From NCBI RefSeq assembly GCF_040892595.1, contig NZ_JBFRYB010000001.1:992001-1056000 (forward strand): 64,000 bases of DNA, written 5' to 3'. Position 1 is the first letter of the stretch, and every line of letters starts with the position of its first letter. Of this stretch, positions 38,677 to 47,081 are shown in pieces. A program made the translations under genes and the position numbers. This DNA is from Zhongshania sp. R06B22 (lineage in GTDB: Bacteria; Pseudomonadota; Gammaproteobacteria; Pseudomonadales; Spongiibacteraceae). Below the pieces are notes generated by a model, which was not told the origin of the DNA, ran no database searches, and was given only the letters and a program-made list of their open reading frames with translations.

Positions 38677-39993
38677 TTGCTATTTGAAAGACCTAATTCC
38701 GGTGAGCGCGCAATACTCGTTCACTTGGATTTTCACAGTGAAGACGAGCGCGAAGATTCCAACGAATTTGTGCAGCTGGTGACATCTGCTGGGGGCGATC
38801 CGGTCGCCTTCATTACTGGTTCGCGCAAGCGCCCAGATGCACGTTTATTCGTTGGTACGGGCAAGCTTGAAGAAATTCGCGAAGCGCTTGCCGTCAATGG
38901 CGGCGAGCTAGTGTTGTTTAATCATGCTCTTTCCCCTAGTCAGGAACGCAATATTGAACGCGAGTTACAGTGTCGCGTGCTTGATCGTACCGGATTGATT
39001 CTCGATATTTTTGCTCAACGTGCGAATACCCACGAGGGTAAGTTGCAGGTGGAGCTCGCTCAATTGCAGCATATGGCTACTCGCTTAGTGAGGGGGTGGA
39101 CGCATCTCGAGCGCCAAAAAGGTGGGATTGGCTTGCGTGGCCCTGGTGAAAGTCAGTTGGAAACCGACCGGCGATTGTTGCGGGCGCGTATTACAACTAT
39201 TCAGGCGCGCTTACAGAAAGTGCGCAAACAGCGCGAGCAGGCACGGCGAGCGCGGCGCCGTGCAGAGATCCCAGCCCTGTCGTTGGTGGGTTATACCAAT
39301 GCGGGCAAGTCGACACTGTTCAATGTGTTGACGGCCTCTGAGGTCTATGCCGCAGATCAGCTGTTTGCAACCCTAGATCCCACAGTGAGGCGCATTAAAG
39401 TGGGCGACGTCGGTCCAGTTATTTTGGCTGACACGGTTGGTTTTATACGGCATCTGCCCCATAAACTGGTAGAAGCATTTCGAGCAACCTTGGAAGAAGC
39501 CGTGATGGCGGATTTGCTGGTTCACGTCATCGACTGCGCTGATCCTGAGCGGCAAGACAATGTGAAGCAGGTATTAGGGGTGTTAGCGGAAATCGGCGCT
39601 GGGGATATTCCGCTCCTTGAGGTGTATAACAAAACTGACCTGATTGATACCGAGCCGCGTATAGATCGTAATGATCAAGGCAGGCCGGTAAGGGTGTGGC
39701 TATCTGCTCGCGACTCTAGGGGTTTGGCGTTTTTCTATCAGGCACTTAGTGAAATCCTCGGCAATGAGATTTGTGAAACTTGTATTACCTTAAGTGCCGG
39801 TCAAGGTCGTTTGCGAGGCTTGCTTTATGATCTTGGTGCGGTAATGGATGAGCAGCTTAGTGATGATGGTTCGCAGTATTTACAGTTGAGATTACTAGAG
39901 TCAGATTGGCAGCGATTTTTGTCAAACGAGTCCGTCAGTGAAGCGTCTTTGAGTTCGACTCGTCCGGTTAGCACGCAGGAAGAATTCTGCTAG
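38677..39993 (+). CDS. hflX: GTPase HflX
   Basis: Ribosome-splitting GTPase used under stress. 438 residues. The N-terminal HflX domain (RPNSGERAILVHL, GLRGPGESQLETDRR) and coiled arm precede the G domain with G1 GYTNAGKSTLFN, FATLDPTVRR, DTVGFIRHLP and NKTDL. TTG 38677 is the start, with GAGG 8 bp upstream; the N-terminus MLFERP matches Pseudomonas HflX. 29 bp after hfq. Confidence 0.96.
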   Translation: MLFERPNSGERAILVHLDFHSEDEREDSNEFVQLVTSAGGDPVAFITGSRKRPDARLFVGTGKLEEIREALAVNGGELVLFNHALSPSQERNIERELQCRVLDRTGLILDIFAQRANTHEGKLQVELAQLQHMATRLVRGWTHLERQKGGIGLRGPGESQLETDRRLLRARITTIQARLQKVRKQREQARRARRRAEIPALSLVGYTNAGKSTLFNVLTASEVYAADQLFATLDPTVRRIKVGDVGPVILADTVGFIRHLPHKLVEAFRATLEEAVMADLLVHVIDCADPERQDNVKQVLGVLAEIGAGDIPLLEVYNKTDLIDTEPRIDRNDQGRPVRVWLSARDSRGLAFFYQALSEILGNEICETCITLSAGQGRLRGLLYDLGAVMDEQLSDDGSQYLQLRLLESDWQRFLSNESVSEASLSSTRPVSTQEEFC

Positions 39994-40097
39994 ACTGCCA
40001 GCCGGATAATAGGTTGTTGAATAGCTGATTCTATGCGGTGGCCAGTGTGGTCGTGATAATTTAATAGCGGAACAATACGTTAACATAGGAGAGGGTT

Positions 40098-41237
40098 ATG
40101 GCTTGGAATGAGCCGGGTGGTGGTAAAGACAACGATCCTTGGGGTGGAAAAAACCAGGGGCCGCCAGATTTGGATGAAGCGCTTAAAAAGCTTCAAGAAA
40201 AGCTTGCTAGTATTTTCGGCGGAGGTAAGAAATCTAACGGAGGTAATGGTGGTGACATAAAAATAGGGGCAAGCACGCTAGCGATAATTGCCGTATTGGC
40301 GGGTGTTGTGTGGGGTCTGTTTGGCTTCTATCAGGTTGATCAGCAAGAGCGCGCGGTCGTATTGCGACTGGGTGTGTATCACGAAACCGTGATGCCAGGT
40401 TTGCGTTGGAATCCGCCGCTCGTGGATGAAGTGAATAAAATCAACGTCACTAAAGTGCGTGGTGTTACCAGTCGCGGTCAGATGTTGACCGAAGACGAAA
40501 ATATCGTTGATGTCTCGCTGTCTGTTCAGTACACAGTGGTTGATCCTGCGAACTTTTTGCTGAAAGTGAAAAGCCCCGAGCTGAGCTTGGAGCACGCCTT
40601 GGAGAGCGCCCTACGCCATGTGGTTGGCAGCTCAAAAATGGATCAGGTTATCACCGAAGGTCGTGAGCAGATTGCGGTTGATACCCAGCAGCGTTTGCAG
40701 CGATATTTGTATACCTACCAAAGCGGTATTTTGGTTGCCAAGGTCAATATTGAAGACGCGCAAGCGCCATCGCAAGTGCAGGATGCGTTTGATGACGTAA
40801 CTCGCGCCAAAGAAGACCGTGAACGCCTAAAGAATGAGGCTGAAGCGTACGCCAATGGCATTATTCCAGAAGCTCGCGGTGCTGCTCAGCGTCAGTTAGA
40901 AGAAGCGCAGGCTTATAAAGAGCAGGTTGTTGCCAGATCTGATGGTGAGGCGCAGCGTTTTACAAAACTATTCTCAGAGTATCGCAAGTCACCTCAGGTA
41001 ACTCGTGAGCGTTTGTATATAGACGCTCTAGAAACCTTATATAGTGATGCAACAAAAGTCATGGTCGATGTCGACGGTGGCAATAATATGATGTATCTGC
41101 CGCTCGATAAATTGATGGATAAGTCTGTCACTAGTCGCAGTGGGTCTCAAGAAGACCTCGATATTCGTGCCTTGACGGATAAAGTGGTTGAGCAGTTACG
41201 CCGCGACACGCAGACCACCCGCAGGGAGGGCCGTTAA
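40098..41237 (+). CDS. hflK: Membrane protease regulator HflK
   Basis: SPFH-family protein forming the periplasmic cage with HflC around FtsH. 379 residues. A glycine-rich cytoplasmic start (EPGGGKDNDPWGG), one membrane helix (about 57-78), then the SPFH/PHB domain (VDQQERAVVLRLGVYH, VTSRGQMLTEDENIVDV) and a long coiled coil (about 235-310). AGGAGAGG precedes ATG 40098. hflC follows after one base. Confidence 0.96.
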   Translation: MAWNEPGGGKDNDPWGGKNQGPPDLDEALKKLQEKLASIFGGGKKSNGGNGGDIKIGASTLAIIAVLAGVVWGLFGFYQVDQQERAVVLRLGVYHETVMPGLRWNPPLVDEVNKINVTKVRGVTSRGQMLTEDENIVDVSLSVQYTVVDPANFLLKVKSPELSLEHALESALRHVVGSSKMDQVITEGREQIAVDTQQRLQRYLYTYQSGILVAKVNIEDAQAPSQVQDAFDDVTRAKEDRERLKNEAEAYANGIIPEARGAAQRQLEEAQAYKEQVVARSDGEAQRFTKLFSEYRKSPQVTRERLYIDALETLYSDATKVMVDVDGGNNMMYLPLDKLMDKSVTSRSGSQEDLDIRALTDKVVEQLRRDTQTTRREGR

Positions 41238-41238
41238 A

Positions 41239-42114
41239 ATGGGTAATCGTTCTTTTACCATCGTAATTTTGTTGCTGGGCGCACTCGTACTGGCATTTAA
41301 TTCTCTATACATCGTGCGTGAAACCGAGAGAGCTGTATTGCTTAAATTCGGTGAAGTGGTTGACCCTGATATTAATGTGGGTCTGCATATTAAAACGCCG
41401 TTCGTGCATATGGTACGTAAGTTTGATCGTCGTATTCTTACCCTAGATGCGCCAACGCAGCGGTTTTTAACCATTGAGAAAAAGCCGCTGGATGTCGATT
41501 TTTACGCTAAATGGCGGGTAATCGACACCAAGAAGTTCTACACGGCGACCAATGGTGAAGAAATTCGCGCCGAGGGCTTGTTGGCCCAGCGTATTAATAC
41601 TGGCTTGCGGAACAAATTTGGTGAGCGCACCTTCCACGAAGTGGTGTCAGGTGAGCGTGATCTGTTAATGACGGATTTGACACGCGATCTTAATCAGATC
41701 ACCACCGATGAGTTTGGTATTCAGTTAGTGGATGTCCGCGTTAAACGTATTGATTTACCCTCGCAGGTTAGTCAATCGGTATTCGACCGGATGAAGTCTG
41801 AGCGCGAGCGTGAAGCGCGCGAGCAGCGTTCTACGGGGCGCGAGCTAGCCGAGAAAATTCGTGCTACCGCCGATCGTCAGCGCACAGTTATCAGTGCAAA
41901 TGCTTACCGCGATGCGCAGGTGCTGCGTGGTGAGGGTGACGCGCTTGCGGCGAACACTTATGCTGCCGCCTATAGTGCTGACCCAGAGTTCTATGCCTTT
42001 GTTCGCAGCTTGGAAGCCTATCGGGCCTCCTTTAGTAATAAAGGTGACTTGCTGGTTGTCGATAGCAAAAGCGAGTTTTTCCGCTACCTGAAACAAGGTG
42101 CAGATAAGCAATAA
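41239..42114 (+). CDS. hflC: Membrane protease regulator HflC
   Basis: Partner of HflK. 291 residues from ATG 41239, with GGGAGG 9 bp upstream; an in-frame ATG at 41188 lies within hflK and would spoil the N-terminal anchor. One membrane helix (about 5-24), SPFH domain (ETERAVLLKFGEVVD) and coiled coil (ERERE AREQRSTGRELAEKI region). The gene ends before a strong terminator at 42175-42213, so the hfl run probably stops here. Confidence 0.96.
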   Translation: MGNRSFTIVILLLGALVLAFNSLYIVRETERAVLLKFGEVVDPDINVGLHIKTPFVHMVRKFDRRILTLDAPTQRFLTIEKKPLDVDFYAKWRVIDTKKFYTATNGEEIRAEGLLAQRINTGLRNKFGERTFHEVVSGERDLLMTDLTRDLNQITTDEFGIQLVDVRVKRIDLPSQVSQSVFDRMKSEREREAREQRSTGRELAEKIRATADRQRTVISANAYRDAQVLRGEGDALAANTYAAAYSADPEFYAFVRSLEAYRASFSNKGDLLVVDSKSEFFRYLKQGADKQ

Positions 42115-42174
42115 GTTGTCTTCGCACTCCTCGCTACGGCGGGGTAGTGTGATATCATTCTCCTATCCGGGCTG

Positions 42175-42213
42175 ATCCGAGACCGAAACGTCTTTGGGTA
42201 GCTCGGATTTTTT
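42175..42213 (+). terminator. Terminator between hflC and the DUF2065 gene
   Basis: ATCCGAG (42175-42181) pairs with CTCGGAT (42202-42208), with an inner ACC/GGT, followed by TTTTTT. A second upstream arm ATCCGGGCT (42165-42173) could pair with AGCTCGGAT (42200-42208) instead. Genes downstream must read through or have a promoter here. Confidence 0.82.
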
Positions 42214-42235
42214 ATGTTTGTGGCAGGCGAAACGC

Positions 42236-42421
42236 ATGTGGCAGGAACTGTCAGTGGCTCTCAGTCTGGTACTTATTATTGAAGGTGTATTGCCATTCTT
42301 AAGCCCAGAACGCTGGCGATTAATGGCATACCGAATGGCAGATATGGACACTCGTAACGTTCGTATTGCCGGTATAATAAGTATGTTAGCGGGCCTCATA
42401 TTATTGAGTGCGCTGCGATAA
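42236..42421 (+). CDS. DUF2065 small membrane protein (YjeT-like)
   Basis: 61 residues from ATG 42236, with AGGCGA upstream. Two hydrophobic helices (about 5-22 and 42-59) flank PFLSPERWRLMAYRMADMDTRNVRIAG, the DUF2065 signature. Inner-membrane protein of unknown function always near hflC, hisZ and purA in gammaproteobacteria. An in-frame ATG at 42194 lies in the terminator hairpin and is improbable. Confidence 0.92.
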   Translation: MWQELSVALSLVLIIEGVLPFLSPERWRLMAYRMADMDTRNVRIAGIISMLAGLILLSALR

Positions 42422-42456
42422 AGTCTGATAGTCGATCAAGAGAGCAAAAATCGCAT

Positions 42457-43626
42457 ATGACTTCGGTAGATCGTTGGCTACTTCCGGACGGTGTTGAAGA
42501 ACTGTTGCCCGCGCAAGCGGCACAGGTAGAGGCACTGCGTCGGCAACTTTTAGACCTATATAAACGCTGGGGTTACGAGTTGGTGATTCCGCCTATGTTG
42601 GAATACACCGAGTCCTTATTGGTGGGCCTTGGCAGTGATATTGACTTGCTGACCTTTCGGGTGACCGATCAACTTACCGGCAGGATGATGGGTTTGCGTG
42701 CAGACATGACGCCGCAGGCTGCAAGAATAGATGCACACAGCTTGGGTCGCGATGGTCCCGTGAGATTGTGTTATGCAGGCAGTGTGCTGCATAGCAAACC
42801 GAAAAAGCCATTAGCGTCGCGCTCGCCTATCCAGTTGGGTGCTGAATTATACGGTGACAATAGTCCGGCCAGTGACTTAGAAATTATTTGCCTGATGCTG
42901 GAAACCCTGCGGGTTGCTGGCCTTGATGGTATTACCTTAGATACTGGTCACGTGGCTATATACCGTGCGGTGATTAAGGCGGCCCAGCTAAATGGGGAGC
43001 AAGAAGCGCGATACTTCGATATTTTGCAGCGTAAAGCCAAGACCGAACTGCTGGAATTTGTCGCCTCGCTAGCGGTTGATGACAGCGTTGCCGGGCATCT
43101 TTTGGTATTAAATGAATTGCACGGCGGCAGCGATGTTCTGGTTAAAGGCCGGCAGGTGTTCGCTGATATTCCCGAGGCGATTGACGCCATCGCGAGTTTG
43201 GAGCAGTTAACCGAAACCTTGGCGCAACGCATTCCCGATTTGAAATTCTATTTTGATCTGGCTGAATTACGTGGTTATCACTACCATACTGGCGTGGTGT
43301 TTTCGGCCTTGGTCCGCGAACACGGTCAGGCGCTGGCGTCGGGTGGTCGATACGATGATATTGGTCAAGTGTTCGGGCGTGCGCGCCCGGCCACCGGCTT
43401 TAGTATAGATTTAAAGGCCCTACTGGGTTTGTTGCCCTCGCTTACTGAGTCGGCAGCGATATTTGCACCATATGATTCCAGTCCTGCGCAGTGGCAGTTT
43501 GTGCAGTCTTTGCGCGAGTCTGGTGAGAAAGTGATTTGCGGTTTACCGGGGCAGGATGCCGACGCGGCATGCGATCGGGTAGTTCGCAAAGTGAAAGAAC
43601 AGTGGTGCGTAGTATCACTGAATTAA
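42457..43626 (+). CDS. hisZ: ATP phosphoribosyltransferase regulatory subunit HisZ
   Basis: Class II synthetase-like subunit that pairs with the short form of HisG in the first step of histidine synthesis. 389 residues. WLLPDGVEELLPAQA, YELVIPPMLEYTESLL, FRVTDQLTGRMMGLRADMTPQAARI and ARPATGFSIDLKALL are typical. It lacks a functional HisRS anticodon domain. The short hisG should lie elsewhere. The ribosome-binding site is weak. It sits before purA, as in Pseudomonas. Confidence 0.94.
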   Translation: MTSVDRWLLPDGVEELLPAQAAQVEALRRQLLDLYKRWGYELVIPPMLEYTESLLVGLGSDIDLLTFRVTDQLTGRMMGLRADMTPQAARIDAHSLGRDGPVRLCYAGSVLHSKPKKPLASRSPIQLGAELYGDNSPASDLEIICLMLETLRVAGLDGITLDTGHVAIYRAVIKAAQLNGEQEARYFDILQRKAKTELLEFVASLAVDDSVAGHLLVLNELHGGSDVLVKGRQVFADIPEAIDAIASLEQLTETLAQRIPDLKFYFDLAELRGYHYHTGVVFSALVREHGQALASGGRYDDIGQVFGRARPATGFSIDLKALLGLLPSLTESAAIFAPYDSSPAQWQFVQSLRESGEKVICGLPGQDADAACDRVVRKVKEQWCVVSLN

Positions 43627-43630
43627 TTAG

Positions 43631-44971
<1,341 letters not shown>

Positions 44972-44990
44972 GAAGTTAGTTAGCAAAAAA

Positions 44991-45014
44991 GCCGCTGATA
45001 CCAGCGGCTTTTTT
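44991..45014 (+). terminator. Terminator after purA
   Basis: GCCGCTG (44991-44997) pairs with CAGCGGC (45002-45008), A run before and six T after. Confidence 0.95.
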
Positions 45015-45166
45015 ATATCTGCTAATTAAGGGGGCAGCCAATACACGTCTGCTTAAATCAATACAAACTATGCCTTTAGTCTGTAAGCGATACCACCGCG
45101 CTTTGCAGGCGGTTTCCTAAATATCTCCCTCGGCTCGAACAAATCCCCGTCTTACCCTCCTTAAAG
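45015..45166. other. Gene-free stretch between purA terminator and PHO boxes
   Basis: The 307-bp gap between purA and the lipoprotein gene holds the purA terminator (44991-45014), this AT-rich segment in which I see no gene or clear motif, then the PHO boxes and the 50-nt leader. Confidence 0.6.
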
Positions 45167-45222
45167 TTGTCACATAACTGCAACATACTATTCATATATA
45201 TGTCACCAACTCGCCCTACCAT
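45167..45222 (+). promoter_or_regulatory. Candidate double PHO box and -10 for the lipoprotein-receptor operon
   Basis: Four contiguous 11-bp units lie at 45167-45210: TTGTCACATAA, CTGCAACATAC, TATTCATATAT, ATGTCACCAAC. Each resembles a PhoB half-site (CTGTCATAAAT type); units 1 and 4 are strong, 2 and 3 weaker. Six bases later comes TACCAT (45217-45222), a 4/6 match to TATAAT at the spacing used in E. coli pstS, which also has two tandem boxes. There is no -35 hexamer, as expected of a PhoB-activated promoter. Start expected near 45229, 50 nt before the ATG. Not tested; a chance match is possible but the phasing argues against it. Confidence 0.65.
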
Positions 45223-45278
45223 ACGCTACATAAATTAAATCCTAGAAAATCCTTAGAGTTGGTTTGGAGATAGTTATT

Positions 45279-46967
45279 ATGAAAAAGATTTTTGCACTAA
45301 CAGCAATGTCATCTGCCTTGTTACTGGCAGCGTGCGGCGGCGGTGATATTAATTTGAGCCCGACGACAATCGATAACAGCCAAGATAATAGCCAAACCAC
45401 GAGTGGCGGTGGCAGTACTAATCCCTGCGCTTCTTATGTAGAAGCTGGTCAAACCTTCCAGGGTCAGGTAGTTGGCGGTGATTGTTTTTACCCAGCTAGT
45501 TTTGTTAGCTCAAACAACGCTATTACTGCTGACACAATTACTTTTGCAGCTATCGCTGGCGTACATGAGTTCGCTGACAGTCTTTTCATCGGTGAAGATA
45601 TTGACGCAACGGCGGCTGGAAACGGAACCCGCATTCCACAGGAAGGCGAAGGCACTAAGCTTACTATAGAAGCTGGTGTAACTATGGTATTCAGACGTCC
45701 AGAAAGCTATGTACGTATTACTCGTGGCTCGCAAATTTTTGCTGAAGGTTCAGCCGGCGCCCCTATCATCTTCACTGCTGATGAAGATATTAATGGCACA
45801 GCGACCGAAGACGATCGCGGCCTTTGGGGTGGTCTGCAAATTAACGGCAACGGCCAAACGAATAAATGTCATGACGGCACCGCGACAGGTTCCGGTACCG
45901 GTACAGTTAGCGATTTTGCTGCTACGGCAAACAACGTCCACAACTGTAACCAGGTAGCGGAAGGTCAGCCTGCCACTTACGGTGGTAATAACAACGCTGA
46001 AAACTCAGGTGTGCTGAAATACGTGGTTGTTAAGCACGCTGGTTTTGAAGTTGTTGATGGCAACGAATTGAATGCGGTTACCTTAAATGCGGTAGGTAGC
46101 GGCACAACAATTAGCCACGTACAAACATACACATCTCAAGATGATGGTTTCGAGATGTTTGGTGGTGCGGTTAACTTGGATCACATTGTTGCGGTAAACG
46201 TCGGTGACGATTCAATCGACTACTCTGAAGGCTACAACGGCAAAATTCAATACGCCGTGGTTGTTCATACTTCTGGTGCAAACCGCTGTATCGAAGGCGA
46301 TAACACCGGCGGTGGTCGCAGTGACGCCTTTACGCCAACGACCAATCTTATTATTTCTAACTTGACCTGTATTACTTCTGACATCAAACAGGATGCCGGC
46401 GTGAACTCAACGTCCAAAGGCGATTCAGAAGGTCCTTTGTTCCGCGAAGGTGCTTACTTCCAGATGTATAACTCCATTGTGACATCTAATGCCGTCGCGA
46501 TGGCGAGCCAGGAATGTATGGAGCTGGATAACTCTGAAGGTCCAGAAACGATTAACGCGGCCAAAGCAGGTATCAGTAAGGCGAGCAGCAACGTTATTGC
46601 TTGTGAAGAAGCGACTAAAGCTAGTGGCGCAACTAAAGGTGCATTTGACCTCGTCAACTGGTTAGCGGGTGGCGGCATAAACGCTGATACTCCAGTAAAT
46701 GCTAACACTAATAATGTGATCATTACCGGCGCAGATATCCCAGCTCAAAGCTTAATTGTTGATGGTGTTGGTACTCGCGATTACCGCACTGCCGCGGCAA
46801 TTACCGATGCGAATGGCGTTGTGATCTTTGATCAAGCCACTCAGCTTACCGATGTGTCTGCTGTTGATGCATACTTTGACGCGCCAACTTATCTTGGCGG
46901 CGCGACTGCTGGTGATGACTGGTTGAATGGCTGGACTGTAGGCTTAAGCGCGCCACTTAATCCCTAA
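45279..46967 (+). CDS. Lipoprotein with beta-helix-like repeats, paired with a TonB receptor
   Basis: 562 residues from ATG 45279 with GGAGA 9 bp upstream. Signal peptide and lipobox MKKIFALTAMSSALLLAAC, Cys19 being lipidated; no Asp at +2, so outer-membrane sorting is expected. A Ser/Thr/Asn/Gln-rich linker (about 20-50) follows. The rest has turn-rich motifs (GTKLTIEAGVTMVF, GLWGGLQINGNG, NNAENSGVLKYVVVKHAG, DDGFEMFGGAVNLDHIVAVN) like a right-handed beta-helix, with about ten Cys. Similar lipoproteins lie beside TonB receptors in other marine gammaproteobacteria as far as I recall. Ligand unknown; with the PHO boxes, a phosphorus compound is the leading guess. Confidence 0.8.
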   Translation: MKKIFALTAMSSALLLAACGGGDINLSPTTIDNSQDNSQTTSGGGSTNPCASYVEAGQTFQGQVVGGDCFYPASFVSSNNAITADTITFAAIAGVHEFADSLFIGEDIDATAAGNGTRIPQEGEGTKLTIEAGVTMVFRRPESYVRITRGSQIFAEGSAGAPIIFTADEDINGTATEDDRGLWGGLQINGNGQTNKCHDGTATGSGTGTVSDFAATANNVHNCNQVAEGQPATYGGNNNAENSGVLKYVVVKHAGFEVVDGNELNAVTLNAVGSGTTISHVQTYTSQDDGFEMFGGAVNLDHIVAVNVGDDSIDYSEGYNGKIQYAVVVHTSGANRCIEGDNTGGGRSDAFTPTTNLIISNLTCITSDIKQDAGVNSTSKGDSEGPLFREGAYFQMYNSIVTSNAVAMASQECMELDNSEGPETINAAKAGISKASSNVIACEEATKASGATKGAFDLVNWLAGGGINADTPVNANTNNVIITGADIPAQSLIVDGVGTRDYRTAAAITDANGVVIFDQATQLTDVSAVDAYFDAPTYLGGATAGDDWLNGWTVGLSAPLNP

Positions 46968-47000
46968 GTGATAAATGGCTATACCCTGTTAGACAGGAAA

Positions 47001-47057
47001 GGCGGGCTGCGACCCGCCCATACAGCGCTAGAACGCCCTCCACTCGCGAGGGCATTT
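47001..47057 (+). promoter_or_regulatory. Two hairpins between lipoprotein and receptor genes
   Basis: GGCGGG/CCCGCC (47001-47018) and GCCCTC/GAGGGC (47035-47053, followed by ATTTTCC) lie in the 114-bp gap. Neither ends in a full T run. They probably limit read-through or stabilise the upstream message, giving more lipoprotein than receptor. Confidence 0.6.
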
Positions 47058-47081
47058 TCCTGAGCACTTAGGATTATGATT

